Shown here: positions 1 through 8,506 of the stretch, one piece after another
Position numbering within the stretch: position 1 is the first letter of the stretch
Layout of the letters: the number at the start of each line of letters is the position of its first letter
Assembly: GCA_023460395.1 (NCBI GenBank)
Contig: JAEWQB010000001.1
Location: 1 to 64,000 of the forward strand
Source of the DNA: Pseudomonadota bacterium
GTDB lineage: Bacteria > Desulfobacterota > Desulfovibrionia > Desulfovibrionales > Desulfovibrionaceae
Length of the DNA stretch: 64,000 bases
Direction: 5' to 3'
Made by a program: the position numbers and the translations under genes
Notes under the pieces: model-generated
The model's input: the letters and a program-made list of their open reading frames with translations, nothing else
Databases searched by the model: none
What the model was told of the DNA's origin: nothing

Positions 1-2094
1 TTCATACTGCACGGTCTGATAACCTGCCCCCTTGCCCGTGCCGACGAGTTGCCGGTATCCTTTCGTATTTCGGCCTACGCCCTTTTCCCTGAGACAAACG
101 CGGCCCTGCCCGCCGCGCAGTCTTCGACAACCAGCGTACCGCAAACAGACAGCCCCGCCAGCAACACGGGAACGCCCGCTGAGGGCGGCCCCTCCACCCC
201 GGCGGAAATACTGCTCATGGTCGCGGTGACCCCCAAGGAAGGATTTCATTTTTACGCGCACAATCCGGGGGACACGGGCCGCCCCACGACCATTCAACCC
301 ACGCCGTCCATCCCGGATGCGCTGGTACTGTATCCGCAGGGCACATTTGCCAAAGATGTTTTCGACCGCAGTGCCACGGTCCGCATCCATGAGGGAGAAA
401 CGCGCTTTTTCGTCCGCATTCCCGCCACGAGCCTTTCCCCACAAACGCTGACAGTATCCCTATTGCTCTGCTCCGATGTGAATTGCTGGCCTGTAACCCA
501 GCACCTTTCCGCCGCATGGACTGCCCCGCTTCCGCCCGCCTCGGAGCAACCGTGGTGGCCTGAGCTTTCCCGCTATTCCCCCGTTGCCCCCGATGCGGAA
601 GGCGAAACCCTTACCGTGGGAGACACATCCGAAGCCGCGCGGCTCGCCGCAGAGATGGGCGTGGAACTACCGTTGACCGCTGGGAACAACGCTCTTTCCG
701 GTATTCAGACAAAAACATCGGCGGCTAAAACGGGCAACTCCGCCACCGCGCAACCGGAAACCATGGCGGGCTGGTCCACAGCCAGCGTACAGCCACCGCC
801 ACAACTCTACGCACCGGAAACAGGGTACACACTCACCCCCCGGTATCTTTTACAAACACTTGAAGTGCGTTCCCTAAGCACGGCACTGCTCTTTGGGCTG
901 CTTGCCGGATTTTTGCTCAATTTCATGCCGTGCGTGCTTCCCGTTATCAGCCTAAAGCTTTCCAGTCTGGTTTCCGCCACCAACATTGCGGACGAAGAAC
1001 AGCGCACCCGCGCGTTTCGCGAGCACAATCTGTGGTTCGCCGCAGGAATTCTTGTATGGTTTGCCGCGCTGGCAGCCTTGTTTTCCGGGGCGGACATGGC
1101 GTGGGGACAACTCTTTCAGGACGACAGAATACTCTCCGGCGTCTTAGTGCTCGTTTTTCTGCTGGCTCTTGCCACGTTTGACGTGTTCGACCTGCCCATG
1201 CTCACGCTACGCGGGAACGCCGTGCCAGCAGATGCGCAGTCCACACCTGCGTCAAACAGACGCAGCGCGTTTTCCGCCGGGCTGCTGGCAACGCTGCTCG
1301 CCACGCCATGCAGCGGCCCCTTCCTCGGCGGAGTGCTGGGCTGGGCGGTTCTGCAACCCACGCAAATTGTGCTGGTCACGCTCATGTCTGTGGGCATGGG
1401 CATGGCCTTGCCCTACCTTGCCATGGCGGCACGGCCCAACCTTGTGCGGCGTTTTCCCAAGCCGGGTATGTGGACAGTTGTTCTGCAACGGATGGTGGGC
1501 TTTTTCCTCATGGGCACAGCGGCGTATCTTCTTACTCTTCTTCCCGCGGCAGAGTTACCCAAGATAGTAAGCGTACTTTGGGTGTGCGCGCTTGCCGCAT
1601 GGGTGTGGGGGCATTTCGCCAGCCTTGCGGCGCCCACACTCCGCCGACGCATTGTGCGCGCACTGTGCCTTCTGCTCGTCTTCGGGACTGTGGCCCTGCT
1701 CTGGTGGCCGCATTCGCAGGTAAACTACGATGCCCGATGGCAACCTTTCAGCCAGAACACGTTTCTGAGCAACGCGGGGAAACGGAATATGATGCTCGAT
1801 TTTACGGCAGATTGGTGCCCGAACTGTAAAGTGCTAGAACACACCGTGCTGACGGAAAGCAATCGAGAACGATGGGCAAAGGAGCACGACATTCTGTTTC
1901 TGCGGGTAGACATAACCCGCGCCGGAGCGGAAGGGCACGACCTGCTCCATGCGCTGGGTTCCCGGTCTATTCCGGTTGTGGCGCTTTTCCCTGCGGGGAG
2001 TCAGGCCACGGCTCCCGTGGTGCTGCGCGACCTGTTTACCACATCAATGGCTGAGGAAGCTTTGGCGGAAGCGTTCGGCGGCGCACTGCCGTAG
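1..2094 (+). CDS. dsbD: Thiol:disulfide interchange protein DsbD (5' end outside window)
   Basis: This inner-membrane protein passes electrons from cytoplasmic thioredoxin to periplasmic thiol-disulfide partners. The reading frame is open to the left edge, so the start and most of the signal peptide are missing; an internal TTG at 49 is unlikely to be the true start. Domains in order are an N-terminal periplasmic domain with a redox cysteine pair (LCSDVNCWPV), a multi-pass membrane domain with the paired membrane cysteines (NFMPCVLPVISLK and LATPCSGPFLGG), and a C-terminal thioredoxin-like domain with WCPNCK. All three cysteine pairs are present, so it should be a complete DsbD rather than the shorter CcdA. 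It converges with the glycosyltransferase gene across a 36-base gap in which no clear terminator is seen. Confidence 0.93.
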   Translation, partial: FILHGLITCPLARADELPVSFRISAYALFPETNAALPAAQSSTTSVPQTDSPASNTGTPAEGGPSTPAEILLMVAVTPKEGFHFYAHNPGDTGRPTTIQPTPSIPDALVLYPQGTFAKDVFDRSATVRIHEGETRFFVRIPATSLSPQTLTVSLLLCSDVNCWPVTQHLSAAWTAPLPPASEQPWWPELSRYSPVAPDAEGETLTVGDTSEAARLAAEMGVELPLTAGNNALSGIQTKTSAAKTGNSATAQPETMAGWSTASVQPPPQLYAPETGYTLTPRYLLQTLEVRSLSTALLFGLLAGFLLNFMPCVLPVISLKLSSLVSATNIADEEQRTRAFREHNLWFAAGILVWFAALAALFSGADMAWGQLFQDDRILSGVLVLVFLLALATFDVFDLPMLTLRGNAVPADAQSTPASNRRSAFSAGLLATLLATPCSGPFLGGVLGWAVLQPTQIVLVTLMSVGMGMALPYLAMAARPNLVRRFPKPGMWTVVLQRMVGFFLMGTAAYLLTLLPAAELPKIVSVLWVCALAAWVWGHFASLAAPTLRRRIVRALCLLLVFGTVALLWWPHSQVNYDARWQPFSQNTFLSNAGKRNMMLDFTADWCPNCKVLEHTVLTESNRERWAKEHDILFLRVDITRAGAEGHDLLHALGSRSIPVVALFPAGSQATAPVVLRDLFTTSMAEEALAEAFGGALP

Positions 2095-2130
2095 CAACGA
2101 CAGGCGGCGAGGCTTTCGCATACGCCCGTT

Positions 2131-3264
2131 CTAAAGAAGACCACACCGCTGCATATGCGTCTGCATAACCTGCCACACCGCGTCAGGTGACAGCCCTTCC
2201 AGACACTCATCCCCACGGCTGCAAGTGGCGCGATTACACGGTTGGCACGGCAACCCCAACGCCACCTGCGTATGCGAGGGAGACGGAAAGCACCACGCCG
2301 GGCTGGATGCGCCTAACATTGTCAGAGTCGGAGTTCCCACCGCCACTGCCATATGCCGGGGAGCGGAACAATTGCCCACGTGGAACACCGCGCGTTCAAT
2401 GCATGCCGCCACCTGCCGCAATGTAGTCTGCTCGTCAGGCAGGATAATGGCCTGCGGACAGTCACAGGCATCGCGCACAGCCTTTGCCGCGTCACGCTCC
2501 CCCGGCCCGTACAACAGATGAAAGCGCAGATCAGGCATTGCCCGTGCAGCGAGCGAAAGCAGCTTCCCGTAGTGCCGGGCAGGCCAGCAACGGGCGCTCC
2601 GGCGATGAGTCGCATCCACAGTAACAAGACGGTGCTCAGATTCCACACCGTACCGTGCTAGGAAATCTGTAGCAAATTCGCGTTCTTCTTCCGTCAGATA
2701 CAAGCGGGGCGTTTCGCCCCTCCACCGGATGCCCAAGGGGCGCAATACGCTGGCCTTAGCCATCCCCGCATAGCCGTCCAACTGGCGTACCGTGTGGGTA
2801 TACATCCAAGACTTATACCACGGAGAGGCAAAGCTCAGACGTATCGGCGCACGCGACATACCCGCCACCCATTGGCAGCGCGGCAGTTGCTGGAACCCCA
2901 CCACAAGGTCAAACCCCTGCCGGGCGACCAGACGATAAAAGCGCAGTTGCTTACCAATGGTGGAAAGCTCTTGTTTATCAATAGGCCAAATGCGATGGAT
3001 GGCGGGATTGTTTTCCAGCATGGGAACGCATTTTTTTTCCGTCAGCACATGAATTTCCGCTTTCGGAAACCGCTGCGCGAGCAGGCTGATGGACGGTGTG
3101 GAAAGCAGCACATCGCCTATCTGGCGTAACTGGCACACCAAAATACGTTGTATGGCAACAGCATCCAGCGGGATAGGCGTAAAGTCATCCCATTCAGCCT
3201 CTGTGGGCATGGAGACGGACGGGAAAATAAGGGAAGCGGAGGAAATATTACTGGCAGTGGTCAT
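2131..3264 (-). CDS. Glycosyltransferase family 9 (heptosyltransferase-like)
   Basis: The protein has 377 residues and the two-lobed GT-B layout of ADP-heptose:LPS heptosyltransferases. The N-terminal lobe starts with ILVCQLRQIGDVLLSTP, typical of the family, and the C-terminal lobe has the nucleotide-sugar region around FHVGNCSAPRHMAVAVGTP. In most relatives this last motif reads GNDSGPxH; here the Asp is Cys and the Gly-Pro pair is Ala-Pro, so the donor or acceptor may differ from ordinary heptosyltransferases. An N-terminal extension of about 38 residues precedes the fold. It is the last gene of the unit, 6 bases after prmA. A role in lipopolysaccharide core synthesis is inferred from the family only. 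Confidence 0.85.
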   Translation of the reverse strand: MTTASNISSASLIFPSVSMPTEAEWDDFTPIPLDAVAIQRILVCQLRQIGDVLLSTPSISLLAQRFPKAEIHVLTEKKCVPMLENNPAIHRIWPIDKQELSTIGKQLRFYRLVARQGFDLVVGFQQLPRCQWVAGMSRAPIRLSFASPWYKSWMYTHTVRQLDGYAGMAKASVLRPLGIRWRGETPRLYLTEEEREFATDFLARYGVESEHRLVTVDATHRRSARCWPARHYGKLLSLAARAMPDLRFHLLYGPGERDAAKAVRDACDCPQAIILPDEQTTLRQVAACIERAVFHVGNCSAPRHMAVAVGTPTLTMLGASSPAWCFPSPSHTQVALGLPCQPCNRATCSRGDECLEGLSPDAVWQVMQTHMQRCGLL

Positions 3265-3270
3265 AGCAAG

Positions 3271-4125
3271 CTATACCCGCTCCCAAATAAGCGCGGCCCA
3301 CTCACCATCCACCTCGCGGCGGGCGGCGGGGAGGCCCAGAGCGGTATACGCTTCTTCCACACTGTCCGCCTGTGTTTCCAGTAGGCCGGAGAGGACAAGA
3401 CAGCCCCCCGCAGCGACTCGCGCATGAATCTGCGGGGCGAGTTCCTTAAGCGGTTGAGCAAGAATATTTGCCAGCACAACGTCGAACGTCTCTTCCGTAT
3501 AGTCCGCGCTGCCCCTCGCCACGGCAAATGCGTCCGCCACACCGTTGATAACGCGGTTTTCCTCGCTGTTTTCCACCGCCAGCAAATCGATATCCACGCC
3601 CAACCCCGTCATACCCAACTTGGCGCAGCCTATGCTTAAGATACCGGACCCCGTGCCAATATCGAAAAAGCGCATGCCTTCGTGCAAGCGTCCTTCCGTG
3701 GCAAGTTTAGAAACACAGGCAAGACATAGGGCCGTAGTGGGATGGTGCCCGGTACCAAAAGCGGTTTTCGGCTCAATGACGATCGGAATGCGGCCTTCCA
3801 AATCCTGTTCACCTTCCATCCACGGGGCAATAACCATAAAGCTCTCACCCACCCGCACCGGAGTGAAAAACTCGCGCCATGCCAGCGCCCAGTTCTGATT
3901 TTCCACCTCGTCACGTTCCACCTGCGCGTCCGGCACAAACGTCCGCAGCTCAGTCAAAAACTCTTCGGCGTATGCGGGGTTGTCCAGATGCACCCGGTAC
4001 CGAATGTCTCCGGTGGGCAGCACCTCTTCTTCCCAGCCATATTGCAGCTTGCGCACCAGCGCTACCGTGGCAAGATCCTGCATGTCCTCTGGAATGGTAA
4101 TATCTAACCTGATCAGTGTTTCCAT
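3271..4125 (-). CDS. prmA: Ribosomal protein L11 methyltransferase
   Basis: PrmA trimethylates ribosomal protein L11 using S-adenosylmethionine. The 284-residue product has the N-terminal substrate-recognition region, then the Rossmann methyltransferase core with the SAM loop FDIGTGSGILSIGCAKLG and the motif VVLANILAQPLKEL, where the NI/NxL region fits the family. The frame runs upstream to 4188, but the ATG at 4123-4125 (METLIRLD) follows an acaggta ribosome-binding site and matches the family start. It lies 92 bases after the second permease gene and 6 bases before the glycosyltransferase gene, probably on the same transcript. Confidence 0.93.
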   Translation of the reverse strand: METLIRLDITIPEDMQDLATVALVRKLQYGWEEEVLPTGDIRYRVHLDNPAYAEEFLTELRTFVPDAQVERDEVENQNWALAWREFFTPVRVGESFMVIAPWMEGEQDLEGRIPIVIEPKTAFGTGHHPTTALCLACVSKLATEGRLHEGMRFFDIGTGSGILSIGCAKLGMTGLGVDIDLLAVENSEENRVINGVADAFAVARGSADYTEETFDVVLANILAQPLKELAPQIHARVAAGGCLVLSGLLETQADSVEEAYTALGLPAARREVDGEWAALIWERV

Positions 4126-4217
4126 TGTATACCTGTCAATATGCCAAACGTCAGTGACTCCGGCGGGGACCATGCCCCGCCAGCCCATGGCAAGCGAGCT
4201 TCGCAGGGCGAAACAGC

Positions 4218-4910
4218 TTATCCCCGTGCCTGATACCGCGCCATGCGGCGTTCCAATCTTCGGCTGAACGAGGTGAGCACATAGCAGATGATAAAATACA
4301 TCACAAGAATAGTCAGGTAGATTTCCATGGGCGCGGAAAGAGTACGGTTGTTCACCTGCACGGCGGCGCGGGTCAGTTCAACCGCCCCGATCACATAGGC
4401 CAGCGAGGTGTCTTTTGTCAGGGAAACAAATTGGTTGACGAATGACGGAATCATATTCCGCAAAGACTGCGGCAAAATAACAAAGCACATGGCTTGCCAC
4501 TGCGTAAGACCCGTTGCGCGGGACGCCTCCATCTGGCCTTTGGGCAGCGCGAGCACCCCCGCACGCACGATTTCCGCAATATAGGCGGCTGTAAACGCGA
4601 TGAAGGAGATCATGACGGATTCCGTTTCAGGCAATGCTTTGCCAATAAGCACGGGAAAGAGGAAATATACCCATAAAATGAGCATGAGCAGCGGGATGCC
4701 GCGAATTATTTCCACATAAATCAATGCGGGGTACCGTAGCCACCATCGCCGGGAAAGGCGCATAAGGCCAAGCGCCAGCCCCAGCCAAAACGCACCAAAA
4801 ATGGACCCCAGCGACATAAGCACCGTGAGCGCAAGACCACCAATAGGGCCTTCGGGATATGCCCCAATAAGCAGATATTCCAGATTATCAGTTACAACAT
4901 TCCACTGCAT
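4218..4910 (-). CDS. Polar amino-acid ABC transporter permease (second)
   Basis: This 230-residue inner-membrane permease belongs to the HisM/GlnP/GltK type. Hydrophobic segments span the length, and the cytoplasmic EAA loop is visible as MEASRATGLTQWQAM near the middle, the site where the ATPase docks. It pairs with the permease gene just upstream (9-base gap), and the two would form the heterodimeric channel. The binding protein and ATPase lie further upstream on the same strand. The substrate is probably glutamate, aspartate, glutamine or a related polar amino acid; the sequence alone does not decide which. Confidence 0.9.
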   Translation of the reverse strand: MQWNVVTDNLEYLLIGAYPEGPIGGLALTVLMSLGSIFGAFWLGLALGLMRLSRRWWLRYPALIYVEIIRGIPLLMLILWVYFLFPVLIGKALPETESVMISFIAFTAAYIAEIVRAGVLALPKGQMEASRATGLTQWQAMCFVILPQSLRNMIPSFVNQFVSLTKDTSLAYVIGAVELTRAAVQVNNRTLSAPMEIYLTILVMYFIICYVLTSFSRRLERRMARYQARG

Positions 4911-4919
4911 GGCGTCCTC

Positions 4920-5642
4920 CTACTGGCTCAATACGCGCAGGAAGCGCCTGTCATATTGGGTAATAGCGAAGGAAACCACCAGCGAGATCACAAGATAAAT
5001 CGCGGTGCTCACAGTAAACGCCTCAAAGCCACGGAACGTGTACGATTCAATCTGACGCGCCATATAGGTCAGTTCCGTCACGCCGATGGTCATGCATAGT
5101 GACGAATTTTTGATCAGGTTCAGCGACTGTGAAATGAGCGGCGGCACGATAATACGAAACGCCTGCGGCAAAATAACATAGCGCATGGCCTGTATGAACG
5201 AAAGCCCGCACGCGCGGGACGCTTCCAACTGGTTTTTAGGTATGGAGTTTATGCCGGACCGAATTTCTTCGGCAATAAACGCCGACGTATACACGGTAAG
5301 CGCGATAACCCCCGCGCAGAATTCAAAATCGCGGTCATACAACCAGTCAAGCACAGGCCGGGGCAACAGGCTGTCGGAGCCGAAATACCAAAAAAATATC
5401 TGCACCAACAACGGCGTATTACGGAAAAATTCCGTATATATCGCGGTGAACCATACCAGCGGCTTTACGTGAGAAAGCCGCATGACGGCCAAAGCAGTAC
5501 CGATAATCAGGGAGAACACTAACGATACCGCCGAAATCTGGCAGGTAACGATTACCCCCTTGATAATCCACTCCAGATATTCCCCGGAAAGGACAACGTC
5601 CCAAGCAAACGTGTAGTTCAAAATACGCCTCGGAGCATGCAA
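4920..5642 (-). CDS. Polar amino-acid ABC transporter permease (first)
   Basis: This 240-residue permease is the partner of the next gene. It contains the HisQ/HisM-type membrane domain with the EAA loop seen as LEASRACGLSFIQAMRY and the downstream ILPQAFRIIVPPL segment. It follows the binding-protein gene after a 55-base gap that contains a terminator-like hairpin (see 5641-5681), so it may be expressed less than the binding protein. It resembles GltJ-type subunits of glutamate/aspartate importers. The start ATG gives MHAPRRILNY. Confidence 0.9.
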   Translation of the reverse strand: MHAPRRILNYTFAWDVVLSGEYLEWIIKGVIVTCQISAVSLVFSLIIGTALAVMRLSHVKPLVWFTAIYTEFFRNTPLLVQIFFWYFGSDSLLPRPVLDWLYDRDFEFCAGVIALTVYTSAFIAEEIRSGINSIPKNQLEASRACGLSFIQAMRYVILPQAFRIIVPPLISQSLNLIKNSSLCMTIGVTELTYMARQIESYTFRGFEAFTVSTAIYLVISLVVSFAITQYDRRFLRVLSQ

Positions 5643-5681
5643 AAACGGGGAACGCGAACCACAAAAACGCCGCGCTCCCCG
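5641..5681 (-). terminator. Terminator-like hairpin inside the amino-acid transporter unit
   Basis: On the minus strand an 11-base stem (CGGGGAGCGCG pairing with CGCGTTCCCCG, one mismatch) is followed directly by TTTTTG. It lies between the binding-protein gene and the first permease gene. The placement fits a partial terminator or mRNA-stabilising structure that raises binding-protein output over the permeases. Function is inferred. Confidence 0.6.
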
Positions 5682-5697
5682 CTGTTATCAAAATCGC

Positions 5698-6510
5698 TTA
5701 GGGCCAAAGTTCCATGGTCCAAGTGAGCGGCATGTAGTAGCTGGTGTCAGGACCAAGCCACTTGTCGTACATGGCTTTGTACTCACCGGAACGCCACATG
5801 TCGTTCAATGACTTGTTGATGAAGTCGCGGAACTTGGAATCGTTTTCCACGATACCTAATGCGTATGGTTCGGAAGAAATCGCATCGCCCACAATTTCCC
5901 ACTGATCAGGGTTCGGGTCGGAACCTTTAAGGCCCACCAAAATCACGGAGTCGGTGGTTACGGCAACGGCCTTCCCCTGCTTCAGGGCCAGCATGGCCTG
6001 CGGGTACTCGTCAAACGAAAGCACCTTGCAGTCCGGCTGCGCAGCCAGAATATTTTTTTCAGAGGTAGAACCCTTCACCGTGGCAACTCGCTTGCCCTTC
6101 AGGTCGGCAACAGAGTTGATGCCGGAGCCTTTTTTCACCAGCAGCTTCTGACCATCCATGAAGTACGTGATGGAGAAGTCGATAACCTCGTCACGCTCAT
6201 GCTTGTGGGTCATGGTTGCGGCGGCAATGTCCACAGAGCCTTGCACTACCATGGGAATGCGGGTTGAAGAGGTCACGGTTTTCAGCTCAAGGCCCACGCC
6301 CAACTGGTTCGCAATGTACTTGCAGATGTCCACATCCAAACCTACAAGCTGCTTGGAGGTTTCGTCCACATACCCGAAGGGAACAACAGAATCCTTCACG
6401 CCGCATATCAGCGTGCCGCGTGCCTTAATGTCCTCAATCTTCCCTGCGAACGCCACTGCGTTCACCAGCATAAGCCCTAGGGCCACTGCAATTACTGCCA
6501 AACGTTTCAT
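5698..6510 (-). CDS. Periplasmic polar amino-acid-binding protein
   Basis: This is the extracytoplasmic solute receptor of the importer. The product of 270 residues has a clear signal peptide (MKRLAVIAVALGLMLVNAVA, cut after AFA) and then the family-3 binding-protein fold, with GTLICGVKDSVVPFGYVD near the mature N-terminus and VGLDVDICKYIANQLG following. The segment AAATMTHKHERDEVIDFS carries the Thr and Arg residues that typically hold the amino acid. The frame extends upstream to 6549, but the ATG at 6510 starts the signal peptide and is preceded by gaagggagt. It sits 75 bases after the ATPase gene. The closest functional type is GltI-like (glutamate/aspartate); the exact ligand is not certain. 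Confidence 0.92.
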   Translation of the reverse strand: MKRLAVIAVALGLMLVNAVAFAGKIEDIKARGTLICGVKDSVVPFGYVDETSKQLVGLDVDICKYIANQLGVGLELKTVTSSTRIPMVVQGSVDIAAATMTHKHERDEVIDFSITYFMDGQKLLVKKGSGINSVADLKGKRVATVKGSTSEKNILAAQPDCKVLSFDEYPQAMLALKQGKAVAVTTDSVILVGLKGSDPNPDQWEIVGDAISSEPYALGIVENDSKFRDFINKSLNDMWRSGEYKAMYDKWLGPDTSYYMPLTWTMELWP

Positions 6511-6585
6511 GCCTAAACTCCCTTCACGAGTGGTTCGGTTCGGTGACACGGTGCCGGGGGCACCACAGCTTCTGCCAAACAGATA

Positions 6586-7314
6586 TTAGAGGATTTCCTT
6601 AAGGAAAGCCTTTGTCCTGTCATGCTGAGGATTGGTGAAGAAATGTTCCGGCGTTCCCTCTTCCACAATACTGCCCGCATCCATGAAAATAACTTTGTCC
6701 GCCACTTCACGTGCGAAGCCCATTTCGTGGGTCACACACAGCATGGTCATGCCGTCGCGGGCCAGATCTTTCATGGCGTTGAGCACTTCGTTAATCATTT
6801 CAGGATCCAGCGCGGAGGTCGGCTCGTCAAAGAGCATGACCTTGGGCTTCATGGCCAGAGCACGGGCAATAGCGACCCGCTGCTGTTGCCCACCGGAAAG
6901 CTCCGCAGGATACTTCCGTGCCTGATCGTGAATGCCCACCCGCTCCAGCAACTCCATGGCGGTGGTCTGAGCGTGCGCGCGCGATTCTTTGCGTACCTTG
7001 ATGGGAGCCAAGGTCACATTGTCCAACACGCTGAGGTGCGGGTACAGATTAAACTGCTGAAACACCATGCCCACTTCGGTACGCAACTCATTTACATCGA
7101 CATCCCGATCATAGATATTCTTACCTTCGAGCAGGATTTCTCCTTTCTGAATTTCCTCTAGCCGGTTGATACACCGGATGAAGGTGGACTTACCGGAACC
7201 GGAAGGTCCGCAAATGACGAGCACCTCTCCCTTCTCCACGCTCTGGCTTACATTTTTGAGAACATGGAACTCGCCATACCATTTATGAATATCTTTGATT
7301 TCGATCATCGCCAT
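6586..7314 (-). CDS. Polar amino-acid ABC transporter ATP-binding protein
   Basis: This 242-residue ATPase is of the GlnQ/GltL type. It has the Walker A loop [12 protein letters not shown], the Q-loop region [12 protein letters not shown], the ABC signature [16 protein letters not shown], Walker [13 protein letters not shown] and the switch His in CVTHEMGFA. It is the first gene of the unit and would power uptake through the two permeases downstream. The start is either ATG 7314 (MAMIEIKD) or ATG 7308 (MIEIKD); neither has a strong ribosome-binding site close by. Confidence 0.93.
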   Translation of the reverse strand: MAMIEIKDIHKWYGEFHVLKNVSQSVEKGEVLVICGPSGSGKSTFIRCINRLEEIQKGEILLEGKNIYDRDVDVNELRTEVGMVFQQFNLYPHLSVLDNVTLAPIKVRKESRAHAQTTAMELLERVGIHDQARKYPAELSGGQQQRVAIARALAMKPKVMLFDEPTSALDPEMINEVLNAMKDLARDGMTMLCVTHEMGFAREVADKVIFMDAGSIVEEGTPEHFFTNPQHDRTKAFLKEIL

Positions 7315-7938
7315 GCTTGTGAACCGTTCGTCCCTCGTAGGTCATGTGGCAAGCCCCGCATGGAGGCCGTGCGCGTGAAATACTCCGGCAAAATACCAAA
7401 AAGAAAAATTGCCCGATACCTGTCGGTATCCGTCGATATCTGGTGAAGAAGCCGGACAGTACGCTGCCGAATACCTGTTCAATACCCGGACGTTGCCACC
7501 GTCGCGAAGCCGTGCACATCTGGTCCCCGCCATCACACGCCCCAATTTCCGCAGTATCCACGCGCCGTATCCGCGCGTTGCCGGATATCAGTGCCTTACC
7601 CCTGTATGACGGGTTTACGGCACAGTACGCGTCCCCCAATACAGAGGAAACACCAACAGCTTCTTCAGCGAAGGAATCATCTCCATCACGTGACAATTCC
7701 ATAAAGTTTGATTGGTTGTAGACTTCGCGCGGCGGCGCTGTCAAGGCTGACTTTTTCCAAATATGTTAAATTGCAGTATTGCCAACATATTGCCTCGCAA
7801 ATTACTCTTTTCCACACCCTCTCATTATCGATTGTCAGATAATTTACATTGCCCTTTTTCCGAGTTGCAGGGGGTTTCCTTATTCTGTGCCTGTATCCTG
7901 TCGTCGCGGGCAAGCTATTTCCGATATTTTACAAAAAA
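7315..7938. other. Long intergenic region upstream of the transporter unit
   Basis: No convincing gene is seen in about 620 bases. Open frames here have unusual composition and no good ribosome-binding sites. The region must hold the promoter of the transporter unit. It contains the palindrome at 7415-7430 and a related sequence at about 7470-7490 (AATACCTGTTCAATACC). The part from about 7740 to 7930 is more AT-rich than its surroundings. Confidence 0.5.
7415..7430. promoter_or_regulatory. Palindrome GATACC-N4-GGTATC, possible operator
   Basis: Perfect 6-base inverted repeats separated by TGTC lie about 100 bases upstream of the ATPase gene. A partial copy sharing ATACCTGT occurs about 55 bases further upstream. 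The placement fits a regulator-binding site for the amino-acid transporter unit. No binding protein can be named. Confidence 0.35.
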
Positions 7939-7970
7939 TGTTCCGGCACCCACTATAGGATGCCGGAACA
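7939..7970 (-). terminator. Rho-independent terminator of the 98-aa gene
   Basis: A perfect 10-base stem (TGTTCCGGCA / TGCCGGAACA) with a 12-base loop is followed on the minus strand by TTTTTTG. It lies 36 bases after the stop codon of the 98-aa gene. Confidence 0.85.
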
Positions 7971-8006
7971 CCATAACTGCCGTTTGCGCCCGCAATTGTC
8001 GGGTAA

Positions 8007-8303
8007 CTACGAGTCAACATCCACAAGCGCTCCCTTGCCGGAATACGCAGCCCCCAGTACGGATTTCTGAAAATCGTAGTCCGCTCCGGTACTGCCGGAA
8101 GGTTTCTTACCCGCATTCAGATAATCCAGAGTTTTGGAAACGACTGCGGCTCCCGCGGTTTCCCTGTCAACCGGTGCCGGAGAACTGGATTTGCCGCTCA
8201 TACCGTTCATGGTATCCAAGGTTTTTGTCACCACTTCCGCGCCAATAGCCTGCCGCTCGGTGATTCCCCCGCCACCACTTTCCCCGATAGTCATACCGCT
8301 CAT
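8007..8303 (-). CDS. Small protein with two 18-residue repeats, unknown function
   Basis: I do not recognise this 98-residue protein. It contains two near-identical segments, ERQAIGAEVVTKTLDTMN (residues 16-33) and DRETAGAAVVSKTLDYLN (46-63), spaced by 30 residues and separated by Ser/Pro/Gly-rich linkers. It has no signal peptide or membrane segment; the N-terminus is Gly/Ser/Thr-rich. The V-V-x-K-T-L-D core is reminiscent of small YjfB-type motility proteins, but this is a weak resemblance. The start at 8303 follows a strong AAGGAGGGG site; the longer frame to 8420 is rejected. It is a single-gene unit between two terminators. A weak sigma-54-like element lies at 8364-8381. Confidence 0.7.
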   Translation of the reverse strand: MSGMTIGESGGGGITERQAIGAEVVTKTLDTMNGMSGKSSSPAPVDRETAGAAVVSKTLDYLNAGKKPSGSTGADYDFQKSVLGAAYSGKGALVDVDS

Positions 8304-8363
8304 GATCTCCCCTCCTTGAACAGGATTACTCCTCGGCCGACGCCAACCGTCGTGGTTCGGAGC

Positions 8364-8381
8364 ATGCTTTAGTGTTGCCTC
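8364..8381 (-). promoter_or_regulatory. Weak sigma-54-like element upstream of the 98-aa gene
   Basis: On the minus strand AGGCA and AAGCA place a GG and a GC ten bases apart, as in -24/-12 promoters, about 60 bases before the start codon. The -12 part lacks the usual TT, so this is a tentative call. Confidence 0.25.
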
Positions 8382-8423
8382 AACTCGCCGATTCTTGTCT
8401 ATGAAAAATATATGGCACACAAA

Positions 8424-8463
8424 ACGGGGTGCTTTTCCGGCAACAACCGAAAAAACACCCCGT
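8424..8463 (-). terminator. Terminator downstream of argD
   Basis: The arms ACGGGGTG...TTTTCCGG and CCGAAAAAACACCCCGT form a long stem with a CAACAA loop and two mismatches. On the minus strand it ends in TTTTGTG. It separates argD from the 98-aa gene. Confidence 0.75.
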
Positions 8464-8506
8464 ATTATATCAGGGCCGTATCTGGTTAGGAAATAGACGC
8501 GGGGCG

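Noticed and set aside
7283..7744. Minus-strand open frame of 153 codons upstream of the transporter ATPase
   Set aside because: It overlaps the ATPase start, has unusual composition and no convincing ribosome-binding site.
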